64,000 bases of DNA, from assembly GCF_004297125.1 (NCBI RefSeq), contig NZ_SCVD01000019.1, positions 372,001-436,000 of the forward strand, read 5' to 3'. The notes beneath the pieces were generated by a model. That model searched no databases and was not told where the DNA came from. It saw only the letters and a list, made by a program, of their open reading frames with translations. Below are positions 48,159 through 56,829 of this stretch, in pieces. Position numbers and translations under genes: made by a program. Source of the stretch: Phenylobacterium sp. (GTDB lineage: Bacteria; Pseudomonadota; Alphaproteobacteria; Caulobacterales; Caulobacteraceae). The stretch's first letter is position 1. Every line of letters begins with the position of its first letter.

Positions 48159-49577
48159 ATGATCATGAGGAAGGTTCTGGCGGCCGGCGCGGCGAGCGCG
48201 GCCCTGGTCTGGGGGAGCGGCGCGGCGGCGCAGGCGCCCGCGGAGGCGCCGCAGGTCACTGCGCCGCCGGCGGAGGACGCGTTGCCCGGAACGGCGGAAG
48301 AAGTGTCCGCCGCCGAGGTCGAGCTCCCCGCGCGCGAGCCACCCCCGCCGCCGGCCGCGGCAACGATCAGCGACGCCATCGCGGCGGGGAAGCTGCTGTT
48401 CGAGGTGCGCGGCCGCTACGAGTTCGTCGACCAGAAGAAGACCGCGGTCCTGACTAAGAACGGCGAGGCGGCGACGGTGCGCACGCGCCTCGGCTGGGAG
48501 AGCGCCGACTGGAACGGCCTGCGCGGCCTGATCGAGTTCGAGGACGTCCGGCAGGTGGGCCCGGAGCACTTCCAGGTCCAGGTTCCCGGCGCCACGACCC
48601 CGCCGCTGAACGGCGCGGCCAAGGTCCGCTATCCGATCATCAACGATCCCGACGGGACCGAGCTCAACCGGCTGCAGCTCAGCTGGACGCCCAACGCGGC
48701 GTTCGCCGGCACGATCGGCCGCCAGCGCATCCTGATCGACGACCAGCGCTTCGTCGGCAACGTCGGCTGGCGCCAGGACGAACAGACCTTCGACGCGGCG
48801 CGCATCGACCTGGCGCATGGGCGGTTCAAGCTGTTCTACGCCTACGTCAGCCACGTGAACCGCGTGCTGGGCGAGCTGCGCGACTGGGACTCGGACAGCC
48901 ATCTGGCCCAGCTCACCTGGACGCCCGCCGAGCAGCTCAAGCTGCAGGGCTTCGTCTACGCCCTCGACTTCGGGAACTCGGCCGCCAACTCCTCGATCAC
49001 CAAGGGGATCAAGGCGTCGGGCAAGACCTGGGTTGGGCTCTACCAGCTCGCCTACAACGCCACCTACGCGCATCAGTCGGACTACAACGGCAACACCGCC
49101 GACTACGGCCTCGACTACTGGGGCGCGGACCTCGCCGGGACCTTCGACATCTACACCGCCAGGGTCTCCTACGAGTCCCTGGAGGGCGACGGGACCCGTG
49201 GTTTCACCACGCCACTGGCCACGACCCACGCCTTCCAGGGATGGTCCGACGCCTTCGTCCAGCCTCTGGGCGGCAACAAGGGCTTCGTCGACGGGCTGCG
49301 CGACCTGAACTTCACCCTCAACGTGAAGCCCAGGTGGAAGTGGACCTACCTGTTCAACATCGACGTCCTGGTCCGCTATCACGACTTCGACAGCCAGCGG
49401 ACGGGCGCGAGCCTGGGCCGCGAGTGGGACGCCCAGGTCCAGGCGACGATCAATCCCAAGCTCACGGCGGCGATCAAATACGCCGACTTCGAACGCGCCG
49501 CCCGCGTGCCCGCGGGCTCGGCCGCGCCGCCGCCCTCCCGGACCAAGGTCTGGCTCACCCTCGAATACAAGCTCTGA
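48159..49577 (+). CDS. Outer-membrane porin-like protein (alginate-export-type barrel)
   Basis: A 472-residue beta-barrel protein with a signal peptide (VLAAGAASAALVWGSGAAAQ) and a Pro/Ala/Glu-rich linker up to residue 65. A barrel domain with alternating aromatic and polar strands follows (LLFEVRGRYEFVDQKK, LRGLIEFEDVRQVG, GTIGRQRILIDDQRFVGNVG). It ends in TKVWLTLEYKL. The barrel resembles the alginate-export/porin family often found before nitrate transport genes, so it probably lets nitrate or nitrite through the outer membrane. It is the first gene after the NasT-controlled terminator, 16 bp before nrtA. ATG 48165 is an alternative start. Confidence 0.75.
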   Translation: MIMRKVLAAGAASAALVWGSGAAAQAPAEAPQVTAPPAEDALPGTAEEVSAAEVELPAREPPPPPAAATISDAIAAGKLLFEVRGRYEFVDQKKTAVLTKNGEAATVRTRLGWESADWNGLRGLIEFEDVRQVGPEHFQVQVPGATTPPLNGAAKVRYPIINDPDGTELNRLQLSWTPNAAFAGTIGRQRILIDDQRFVGNVGWRQDEQTFDAARIDLAHGRFKLFYAYVSHVNRVLGELRDWDSDSHLAQLTWTPAEQLKLQGFVYALDFGNSAANSSITKGIKASGKTWVGLYQLAYNATYAHQSDYNGNTADYGLDYWGADLAGTFDIYTARVSYESLEGDGTRGFTTPLATTHAFQGWSDAFVQPLGGNKGFVDGLRDLNFTLNVKPRWKWTYLFNIDVLVRYHDFDSQRTGASLGREWDAQVQATINPKLTAAIKYADFERAARVPAGSAAPPPSRTKVWLTLEYKL

Positions 49578-49593
49578 CGGAGGCGATCCCATC

Positions 49594-50871
49594 ATGACCG
49601 CAAAGACCCATGGACTGACCCGCCGCAGCGCGCTCACCGCCGCCGCCGCGACCCTCGCCGCTGGCAAGGCTCTGCTGCCGTCCGGCGCCTTCGCCGCCGG
49701 CCCAGGGCCGGAGGTGGCCAAGGCGCGCCTCGGCTTCATCGCCCTCACCGACGCCTCGCCGCTGATCATCGCCAAGGAACGCGGCCTGTTCGCCAAGTAC
49801 GGCATGCCCGACGTGGAGGTGCTGAAGCAGGCCTCCTGGGGCGGCACGCGCGACAACCTGGTGCTGGGCTCGGGGGGCGGGGGCATCGACGGCGCCCACA
49901 TCCTGTCGCCGATGCCCTACCAGTTCAGCGCGGGCGTCAACACCGGCGGCAAGCTGGCGCCGATGAACATCCTGGCCCGGCTCAACACCAACGGCCAGGC
50001 GATCAGCGTCGGCAACGACCTGAAGGCCGTGAAAGTGGGCCTGAACAGCGCCGGCGCGAAGGCCAAGTTCCTCCAGCTCAAGGCGGCCGGGAACATGGCC
50101 AAGGTCGCCATGACGTTCCGGGGCGGCACGCACGACCTGTGGCTCCGCTACTGGCTGGCGGCCGGCGGCATCAACCCCGACACCGACGTCTCCACCATCG
50201 TGATCCCCCCGCCGCAGATGGTGGCCAACATGAAGGCCGGAACCCAGGACGCCTTCTGCGTGGGCGAGCCCTGGAACGGCCAGCTGGTGAACCAGAAGGT
50301 CGGCTACACCGCCTGCCTCACGTCCGAGATCTGGATGAACCACCCGGAGAAGTGCCTCGGCGTCCGCGCCGACTGGGTGGCGAAGTATCCCCGCGCGGCT
50401 CAGGCCCTGACCATGGCGGTCATGGAAGCCCAGATGTGGTGCGACAAGCAGGCCAACCGCCCGGCCATGTGCTCCGTCGTCTCGGGCCGGCAGTACATCA
50501 ACGTGCCGATGGGCGACATCCTGCCCCGCCTGCAGGGCACAGTGGACTTCGGCGACGGTCGGTCGGTGAAGGGCTCGCCGCACGTCATGAAGTTCTGGGC
50601 CGACAACGCCTCGTTCCCCTTCAAGTCGCACGACCTGTGGTTCCTCACCGAGAACGTCCGCTGGGGGGTGTTGCCACAGGCCACCAACAAGATGGCGCTG
50701 GTGAACAAGGTCAACCGCGCCGACATCTGGCGCGCGGCGGCCAAGGCTCTGGGCGTGGCGGCGCCGGCCTCCGACAGCCGCGGCCCCGAGAAGTTCTTCG
50801 ACGGCAAGGTGTTCGACCCGGCCAATCCCGCCGCCTACCTCGCCAGCCAGCCCATCAAGAAGCTCGTCTAG
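49594..50871 (+). CDS. nrtA: Nitrate ABC transporter substrate-binding protein NrtA
   Basis: A 425-residue binding protein of the NrtA/CmpA family with a twin-arginine leader (TRRSALTAAAATLAAGKALL, cut after AFA). Family stretches are ARLGFIALTDASPLIIAKER, GGGGIDGAHILSPMPYQFSA and DAFCVGEPWNGQLVN, and the C-terminal SHDLWFLTENVRWGVLPQAT is diagnostic for the nitrate type. It captures nitrate (and maybe nitrite) in the periplasm for NrtB/NrtC. NasS at 46760 is its cytoplasmic paralogue without leader. The gene is 10 bp before nrtB. Confidence 0.9.
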   Translation: MTAKTHGLTRRSALTAAAATLAAGKALLPSGAFAAGPGPEVAKARLGFIALTDASPLIIAKERGLFAKYGMPDVEVLKQASWGGTRDNLVLGSGGGGIDGAHILSPMPYQFSAGVNTGGKLAPMNILARLNTNGQAISVGNDLKAVKVGLNSAGAKAKFLQLKAAGNMAKVAMTFRGGTHDLWLRYWLAAGGINPDTDVSTIVIPPPQMVANMKAGTQDAFCVGEPWNGQLVNQKVGYTACLTSEIWMNHPEKCLGVRADWVAKYPRAAQALTMAVMEAQMWCDKQANRPAMCSVVSGRQYINVPMGDILPRLQGTVDFGDGRSVKGSPHVMKFWADNASFPFKSHDLWFLTENVRWGVLPQATNKMALVNKVNRADIWRAAAKALGVAAPASDSRGPEKFFDGKVFDPANPAAYLASQPIKKLV

Positions 50872-50881
50872 GAGGCCGCCC

Positions 50882-51772
50882 ATGAGCCTGCCCGCCTATT
50901 CCGAAAGCGCCGCCGCTCCCGTTCCGAAGCCGGCGGAGGTCTTGCCACTGCGTCGCAAGCCGCCGCGGTTCGCGAGGCGCGCGGCGGCTATCCTGAGCGG
51001 CGTGGCCGCTCAGGTTCTGCCGCCGCTGGTCACACTGGGGGTGATCCTGCTGCTTTGGCAGGGATTGTCCGGCGACGCGGCGGGCGGCCTGCCGGCGCCG
51101 GCCACCATCTGGCTGGAGTCGCGCGAGCTGATCATGGATCCGTTCTTCGACCGGGGCGGGGTGGACAAGGGCCTGTTCTGGCACGCGCTCACCAGCCTCC
51201 AGCGGGTGGCCATCGGCTTCAGCTTCTCGGCCGTGGTGGGCGTCGCCCTGGGCGTGCTGGTGGGCTCCAGCCGCTTCGCGCACCGCAGCCTGGATCCGAT
51301 TTTCCAGGTCCTGCGCACGGTGCCGCCGCTGGCCTGGCTGCCGATCTCGCTGGCGGCCCTGCACGAGGCCAACCCCTCGGCCCTGTTCGTGATCTTCATC
51401 ACCGCCATCTGGCCGATCGTTATCAACACGGCGGTGGGGGTGCGCAACATCCCGCAAGACTACGTCAACGTCGGCCGGGTGCTCAGGCTCTCGCCGCCGG
51501 AATACTTCGTCACCATCCTGCTGCCGGCGGCCACCCCCTACATCTTCACGGGCCTGAGGATCGGCGTCGGCATGAGCTGGCTCGCCATCGTCGCGTCCGA
51601 GATGCTGCTGGGCGGCGTGGGCGTCGGCTTCTTCATCTGGGACCAGTACAACGCGTCCCGCATCTCTGACATCGTCGTGGCCCTGGTGTGGGTCGGCCTG
51701 GTGGGCTTCGCGCTCGACCGGCTGGTCGCGCTCGCAGGCCGCATCGTCTCCCGCGGCGCGTCCGCGAGCTAG
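50882..51772 (+). CDS. nrtB: Nitrate ABC transporter permease NrtB
   Basis: A 296-residue inner-membrane permease of the NitT/TauT family with a cytoplasmic N-terminal extension of about 40 residues and six helices. Visible parts are VTLGVILLLWQGLSGDAAGG, the QVLRTVPPLAWLPISLAALH stretch of the family, and the EAA-type loop region RVLRLSPPEYFVTILLPAAT. The conserved LLGGVGVGFFIWDQYNASRI is typical of nitrate permeases. It forms the transport channel with two NrtC ATPases. The stop is 9 bp before the ATPase start. Confidence 0.9.
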   Translation: MSLPAYSESAAAPVPKPAEVLPLRRKPPRFARRAAAILSGVAAQVLPPLVTLGVILLLWQGLSGDAAGGLPAPATIWLESRELIMDPFFDRGGVDKGLFWHALTSLQRVAIGFSFSAVVGVALGVLVGSSRFAHRSLDPIFQVLRTVPPLAWLPISLAALHEANPSALFVIFITAIWPIVINTAVGVRNIPQDYVNVGRVLRLSPPEYFVTILLPAATPYIFTGLRIGVGMSWLAIVASEMLLGGVGVGFFIWDQYNASRISDIVVALVWVGLVGFALDRLVALAGRIVSRGASAS

Positions 51773-51781
51773 GAGCCAGCC

Positions 51782-52585
51782 ATGAGCAGCAGAGCCTATC
51801 TCTCCATCGAGAACCTGGGCGTCACCTTCAACGCCGGCCAGCGCGCCAGCGAGGTGCTGAAGGGCGTCGATCTCACGGTCGACCAGGGCGAGTTCATCTC
51901 GATCATCGGCCACTCCGGCTGCGGCAAGTCCACCTTGCTGAACGTCGTGGCCGGCCTGGTCCCGGTGAGCCACGGCGCGGTGATCCTCGACAAGCGGGCG
52001 GTGGACGGCCCCGGGCCCGACCGGGCGGTGGTGTTCCAGAACCATTCCCTGCTGCCCTGGCTCACCGTCTACGAGAACGTGCGGCTGGCGGTGGACAAGG
52101 TGTTCCGCGGCAGGAAGAGCCGCCCTGAGCGCCACGCCTGGACCCTGCACAACCTGGCCCTGGTCCAGATGACCCACGCCAAGGACAAGAAGCCCCACGA
52201 GATCTCGGGCGGCATGAAGCAGCGGGTGGGCCTGGCCCGGGCCCTGGCCATGGAGCCCAAGGTGCTGCTGCTGGACGAGCCGTTCGGGGCGCTGGACGCG
52301 CTCACCCGCGCCAACCTGCAGGACAGCGTCATGGAGATCCACGCCAAGCTCCGCAACACGGTGCTGATGATCACCCACGACGTGGACGAGGCGGTGCTGC
52401 TGTCCGACCGGATCGTGATGATGACCAATGGCCCGGCGGCCGAGATCGGCGACATCGTGCGGGTGGAACTGCCACGGCCCCGACGGCGGATCGAGGTGGA
52501 CGCCACCCCGGCCTATATCGCCGCCCGTCACGCCGTGATCGAATTCCTCTACGCCCGGCACACGGGGCTGCACGCCGCGGCCTAG
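51782..52585 (+). CDS. Nitrate ABC transporter ATPase (NrtC/NrtD type)
   Basis: A 267-residue single-domain ABC ATPase. Walker A is GHSGCGKST, the Q-loop VVFQNHSLLPWLTVYENVRL is the nitrate-family version, the signature is ISGGMKQRVGLARAL and Walker B VLLLDEPFGALDALT. A short C-terminal extension follows; the additional NrtA-like domain of cyanobacterial NrtC is absent. It drives NrtB. It is the last gene of the porin-nrtA-nrtB operon, and a terminator follows 9 bases after its stop. Confidence 0.9.
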   Translation: MSSRAYLSIENLGVTFNAGQRASEVLKGVDLTVDQGEFISIIGHSGCGKSTLLNVVAGLVPVSHGAVILDKRAVDGPGPDRAVVFQNHSLLPWLTVYENVRLAVDKVFRGRKSRPERHAWTLHNLALVQMTHAKDKKPHEISGGMKQRVGLARALAMEPKVLLLDEPFGALDALTRANLQDSVMEIHAKLRNTVLMITHDVDEAVLLSDRIVMMTNGPAAEIGDIVRVELPRPRRRIEVDATPAYIAARHAVIEFLYARHTGLHAAA

Positions 52586-52593
52586 CTCAAATT

Positions 52594-52628
52594 CCAGGCG
52601 CCTGGGGCGATCCGGGCGCCTGGTTTTT
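52594..52628 (+). terminator. Intrinsic terminator after the nrt operon
   Basis: CCAGGCGCC (52594-52602) and GGCGCCTGG (52615-52623) form a perfect 9-bp stem followed by five T residues (52624-52628). It separates the ABC transporter genes from the carrier-nitrite reductase operon. Confidence 0.85.
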
Positions 52629-52811
52629 GCACTGCAGCGAAACATGGCCTTCGGCGAGGCTCTTGGCGCGTGACGTCGGGGCCGGGACCGCGCTCTCCTG
52701 CTTCCAAGGCCCAGGACAACGGCGTTCGCGGCTTTCGGAGCGGCTCGAAGACGAGCCTTCCCACCCTTGGCGACGCCGCCTGTCCACTCCAGCACAGGGC
52801 CTTTTTCCCTT

Positions 52812-54026
52812 ATGGTCAGTCGCTCGTTCCTGAAGTCGGGACACACCCCGACTCTGCTCTCCGCCTTCCTCTATTTCGACCTCAGCTTCATGACCTGGGT
52901 GGTCCTGGGCCCGCTGGGCGTGGCGATCGCCAAGGACTTCGGCCTGACGCCGGCGCAGAAGGGCTTCATGGTCGCCGTGCCGGTGCTGTCCGGCGCCATC
53001 CTGCGCCTGGGGGCAGGCCTGCTGGTCGACCACATCGGCCCGAAGAGGACCGGCCTGATCGGGCAACTGGTCGTGCTGCTCGGCCTGGCGGTGGCCTGGT
53101 TCCTGGGCGTCCACAGTTACCATCAGGTGCTGGCGCTGGGCGTCGTGCTCGGCGTGGCCGGCGCCTCGTTCGCCGTGGCCCTGCCGCTGGCCTCGCGCTG
53201 GTATCCGCCGGAGCACCAGGGCCTGGCCCTGGGCATCGCCGGGGCCGGCAACTCGGGGACTGCGCTGGCGGCGCTGTTCGCGCCCGGCCTGGCCCAGCTC
53301 TACGGCTGGCAGAACGTGATCGGCCTGGCCGCCCTGCCGCTGGCCGTGGCTTTCGTGGTCTATCTGGTGTTCGCCAAGGACGCCCCGAACCGGCCGCCGC
53401 CCAAGACCCTGACCGAATACATGGGCGTGCTGCGCGAGGGCGACGCTTGGTGGCTGATGGCGCTCTACGGCGTGACCTTCGGCGGTTTCGTCGGCCTGTC
53501 GTCGTCGCTGACCATCTACTTCAACGCCGAGTATGGCCTGTCGGCGGTAACCGCCGGCTTCTTCACCGCGGCCTGCGTTTTCGCCGGCTCCTTCGTGCGG
53601 CCGGTGGGCGGCGCCCTGGCGGACCGCTTCGGCGGCGTGCGGACGCTGACGGTCGTCTACGTCCTGGCGGGCTTGGGCCTGGCCATGGTCAGCTTCCAGC
53701 AACCGAGCGTCTGGCTGGCCCTGGGCCTGATGATGTTCTCGATGATGGCGCTGGGCGCCGGCAACGGGGCGGTCTTCCAGCTCGCGCCGCAGCGCTTCGG
53801 CAAGGAGATCGGCGTGATCACCGGCCTGGTGGGCATGACCGGCGGCGTCGGCGGCTTTTACCTGGCCTCGAGCCTGGGCTGGGCCAAGCAGGTCACCGGC
53901 TCGTACCAGGCCGGGCTGCTGGCCTTCGCCGGCCTGGCGCTGCTGGCCCTGATCGGCCTGATCGGCGTGAAGGCGAAGTGGCGCGAGACCTGGCCGAAGC
54001 TGGCCGGCGCGGCCCTGCGGCTCTGA
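52812..54026 (+). CDS. narK: Nitrate/nitrite MFS transporter (NarK/NasA family)
   Basis: A 404-residue carrier of the nitrate-nitrite-porter family with 12 helices. Family features include FLYFDLSFMTWVVLGPLGVA, RLGAGLLVDHIGPKR, the glycine-rich AGAGNSGTALAALFAPGLA and the second nitrate signature GAGNGAVFQLAPQRF. I choose ATG 52812 (MVSRSFLKSG); the open frame extends 15 codons upstream to a TTG but has no ribosome site there. It provides a second uptake route or nitrite export beside the ABC system. Four nucleotides of G separate it from the nirB start, so they are one operon. A weak hairpin with T5 lies just before it. Confidence 0.87.
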   Translation: MVSRSFLKSGHTPTLLSAFLYFDLSFMTWVVLGPLGVAIAKDFGLTPAQKGFMVAVPVLSGAILRLGAGLLVDHIGPKRTGLIGQLVVLLGLAVAWFLGVHSYHQVLALGVVLGVAGASFAVALPLASRWYPPEHQGLALGIAGAGNSGTALAALFAPGLAQLYGWQNVIGLAALPLAVAFVVYLVFAKDAPNRPPPKTLTEYMGVLREGDAWWLMALYGVTFGGFVGLSSSLTIYFNAEYGLSAVTAGFFTAACVFAGSFVRPVGGALADRFGGVRTLTVVYVLAGLGLAMVSFQQPSVWLALGLMMFSMMALGAGNGAVFQLAPQRFGKEIGVITGLVGMTGGVGGFYLASSLGWAKQVTGSYQAGLLAFAGLALLALIGLIGVKAKWRETWPKLAGAALRL

Positions 54027-54036
54027 GGGGATGACC

Positions 54037-56490
54037 ATGCCCAAGGAGAAGCTCGTCGTCATCGGCAACGGCATGGCCGGCTGCCGGGCGGTGCAGGAAG
54101 TGCTGAAGCGCGACCCCGGCCGCTACGAGATCACCATCTTCGGCGCCGAGCCCCGGGTGAACTACGACCGGATCATGCTGTCGCCGGTGCTGGCGGGGGA
54201 GAAGTCCTTCGCCGACATCGTGATCAACGACGAAGCCTGGTACCGCGACAACGGCATCGTCCTGCACGCCGGCTGCAAGGTCGAGGCGGTGGATCGGGCG
54301 GCGCGGGTCGTGCGCGTCGAGGACGGCCACGAGGTCCACTATGACCGCCTGATCCTGGCCACCGGTTCCGATCCGATCCGCCTGCCCCTGCCGGGCGCAG
54401 ACCTGGCGGGCGTGGTCACTTTCCGCGACCTCGACGACGTGGAGGCGATGATCGCCGCCGCGAAGCCGGGTGCGAAGGCGGTGGTGATCGGCGGCGGCCT
54501 CCTGGGCATCGAGGCGGCGTACGGACTCTCCAAGCGCGGCATGTCGGCGACGGTGGTCCACCTGCTGGACGTGCTGATGGAGCGCCAGCTCGACGCCTCG
54601 GCCGGGTTCCTGCTCACCGAGGCCCTGGCGGGCAAGGGCGTGGCCACCGAATTGGAAGCCCAGTCGGAAGAGATCGTCGGCAAGGACGGCCGCGTGGCTG
54701 GCCTGAAGCTGAAGGACGGCCGCACGCTGCCCTGCGACCTCCTGGTGATGGCGGTGGGTATCCGTCCGGCCTCGGGCCTCGCCAAGGCGGCAGGGCTGGA
54801 GGTGAACCGTGGCGTGATCGTCGACGACACCCTGCGCACCTCCGACCCGGCGATCTACGCCATCGGCGAATGCGTCGAGCATCGCGGCCAGTGCTACGGC
54901 CTGGTGGCGCCGATCTGGGAAATGTGCCGGACCCTGGGCGAGGCGCTGACCGACGGACAGGGGACCTACGAAGGCTCCAGCCTCTCGACTCGGCTCAAGG
55001 TGTCGGGCGTGGACGTCTTCTCCGCCGGCAAGCACCTGGGCGGGGCGGGGTGCGAAGACATCGTGTTCCGCGACGCCGGACGCGGCGTCTACAAGCGTAT
55101 CGTGCTGGAGGACGGCAAAGTCGCCGGCGCGGTGCTGTTCGGCGATGCCGCGGACGGCGGCTGGTACTTCGACCTCATGAAGTCCGGCGAGGACGTCGCG
55201 GGCTTCCGCGAGACCCTGGTCTTCGGCCAGGCCGCCACGGAGGGCCTTCGAGGCCTGGACCCTAGCGCGGCCGTTGCGGCGATGGCGGACACCGCCGAGG
55301 TGTGCGGCTGCAACGGCGTCTGCAAGGGCGAGATCACGAGCGCCATCGCCGACCAGGGCCTGACCACCCTGGAGAGCGTGCGGGCGGTCACCAAGGCCTC
55401 GGCATCGTGCGGCACGTGTACGCCGCTGGTGGAAAAGTTGCTGAAGCTGAGCCTCGGCGACGCCTTCCAGGCCCAGATCGGTCCGAAGCCGGTCTGCGGC
55501 TGCACCCATCGCGGCCACGACGAGGTCCGCCGGCGCATCGTCGACGAGGAGCTGAAGTCGATCCCGGCGGCCATGCAGGCGCTGGAATGGACCACGCCCG
55601 ACGGCTGTTCGTCCTGCCGCCCGGCGCTGAACTACTACTTGGTCTGCGCCTGGCCCGGCGACTATCGCGACGACAAGCAGTCGCGGTTCGTCAACGAGCG
55701 GGTCCACGCCAACATCCAGAAGGACGGCACCTATTCGGTGGTCCCGCGCATGTGGGGCGGGGTGACCAGTTCCGACGAGCTGCGCGCCATCGCCGACGTG
55801 GTCGACAAGTTCGACATCCCGACCGTGAAGGTCACCGGCGGCCAGCGCATCGATCTGCTGGGCGTGAAGAAGGACGACCTGCCCGCGGTCTGGGCCGACC
55901 TGAACAAGGCCGGCATGGTCTCGGGTCACGCCTACGCCAAGGGCCTGCGGACGGTGAAGACCTGCGTCGGGACCGACTGGTGCCGGTTCGGGACCCAGGA
56001 TTCCACCGGCCTGGGGGTGCGGCTCGAGAAGTTCATGTGGGGCTCCTGGTCGCCCGCCAAGGTGAAGTTGGCGGTCTCCGGCTGCCCGCGGAACTGCGCC
56101 GAGGCCACCTGCAAGGACATCGGCGTGATCTGCGTCGACAGCGGCTACGAGATCCACGTCGGCGGCGCGGCGGGCCTGCATATCAAGGGCACCGAGATCC
56201 TCACCAAGGTCGCCACCGAGGACGAGGCCGTCTGGACCATCTGCGCGGTCATGCAGTTCTACCGCGAAAACGCCTGGTACCTGGAGCGGATCTACAAGTG
56301 GATGGACCGCATCGGCCTCGACGCCATCAAGGCGCAAGTCGAGGATCCGGAGGCCCGGCGGGCGCTCTACGACCGCTTCTCCTATTCGCAGCGCTTCTTC
56401 CGCGTCGACCCCTGGGCCGAGCGGGTGGCCGGTCGCGACGCCCACGAATTCAACCCGCTCAGCCGTCGCATGGAGTTCGAACCGGCATGA
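54037..56490 (+). CDS. nirB: Assimilatory nitrite reductase large subunit (NAD(P)H)
   Basis: An 817-residue enzyme reducing nitrite to ammonium with six electrons from NAD(P)H. In order: an FAD domain (VIGNGMAGCRA), an NAD(P)H site (IGGGLLGIEAAYGL), a BFD-type [2Fe-2S] domain at about 420-465 (CGCNGVCKGEI...CGTCTPLVEKL), then the ferredoxin and sirohaem domains with TCVGTDWCRFGTQDS near 643 and SGCPRNCAEAT near 683 supplying the four cysteines of the 4Fe-4S/sirohaem centre. ATG 54037 has GGGG six bases before it; ATG 54031 is the alternative. Its stop overlaps nirD as ATGA. Confidence 0.95.
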   Translation: MPKEKLVVIGNGMAGCRAVQEVLKRDPGRYEITIFGAEPRVNYDRIMLSPVLAGEKSFADIVINDEAWYRDNGIVLHAGCKVEAVDRAARVVRVEDGHEVHYDRLILATGSDPIRLPLPGADLAGVVTFRDLDDVEAMIAAAKPGAKAVVIGGGLLGIEAAYGLSKRGMSATVVHLLDVLMERQLDASAGFLLTEALAGKGVATELEAQSEEIVGKDGRVAGLKLKDGRTLPCDLLVMAVGIRPASGLAKAAGLEVNRGVIVDDTLRTSDPAIYAIGECVEHRGQCYGLVAPIWEMCRTLGEALTDGQGTYEGSSLSTRLKVSGVDVFSAGKHLGGAGCEDIVFRDAGRGVYKRIVLEDGKVAGAVLFGDAADGGWYFDLMKSGEDVAGFRETLVFGQAATEGLRGLDPSAAVAAMADTAEVCGCNGVCKGEITSAIADQGLTTLESVRAVTKASASCGTCTPLVEKLLKLSLGDAFQAQIGPKPVCGCTHRGHDEVRRRIVDEELKSIPAAMQALEWTTPDGCSSCRPALNYYLVCAWPGDYRDDKQSRFVNERVHANIQKDGTYSVVPRMWGGVTSSDELRAIADVVDKFDIPTVKVTGGQRIDLLGVKKDDLPAVWADLNKAGMVSGHAYAKGLRTVKTCVGTDWCRFGTQDSTGLGVRLEKFMWGSWSPAKVKLAVSGCPRNCAEATCKDIGVICVDSGYEIHVGGAAGLHIKGTEILTKVATEDEAVWTICAVMQFYRENAWYLERIYKWMDRIGLDAIKAQVEDPEARRALYDRFSYSQRFFRVDPWAERVAGRDAHEFNPLSRRMEFEPA

Positions 56491-56825
56491 ACGCGCTCGT
56501 CAAAGATCCCATCCTGTGGACCGACGTGGGCGCCGTCACCGACGTGCCCCTGCGCGGTTCGCGCCGCGTGCCGACCGCGGACGGCGACATCGCCATCTTC
56601 CGGACCGGCGACGGCAAGGTCTTCGCGCTCCGCGACCGCTGTCCCCACAAGGGCGGACCGCTCAGCCAGGGGATCGTCCACGGTCACGCGGTGACCTGCC
56701 CCCTGCACAACTGGTCGATCGAACTGGCCACCGGCGAGCCCATGGGCGCCGATCGCGGCAAGGGCTGCGCGCCGGTCGTGCCGCTGGAGGTGCGCGACGG
56801 CCGCCTCCTGCTCGGCCGGATCTGA
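56487..56825 (+). CDS. nirD: Nitrite reductase small subunit (Rieske-type)
   Basis: A 112-residue protein with a Rieske-like fold and an intact [2Fe-2S] site, seen as CPHKGG and CPLHNWSIELATG. Many NirD proteins have lost these cysteine/histidine ligands; here both Cys-x-His pairs are kept. It works with NirB in reducing nitrite in the cytoplasm. It starts within the nirB stop and ends four bases before the nitrate reductase start. The MNALVKDPILWTDVG start is typical. Confidence 0.92.
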   Translation: MNALVKDPILWTDVGAVTDVPLRGSRRVPTADGDIAIFRTGDGKVFALRDRCPHKGGPLSQGIVHGHAVTCPLHNWSIELATGEPMGADRGKGCAPVVPLEVRDGRLLLGRI

Positions 56826-56829
56826 GGCC

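Noticed and set aside
53893-56445. 850-codon minus-strand frame opposite nirB
   Set aside because: Antisense shadow; nirB is unmistakable on the plus strand.
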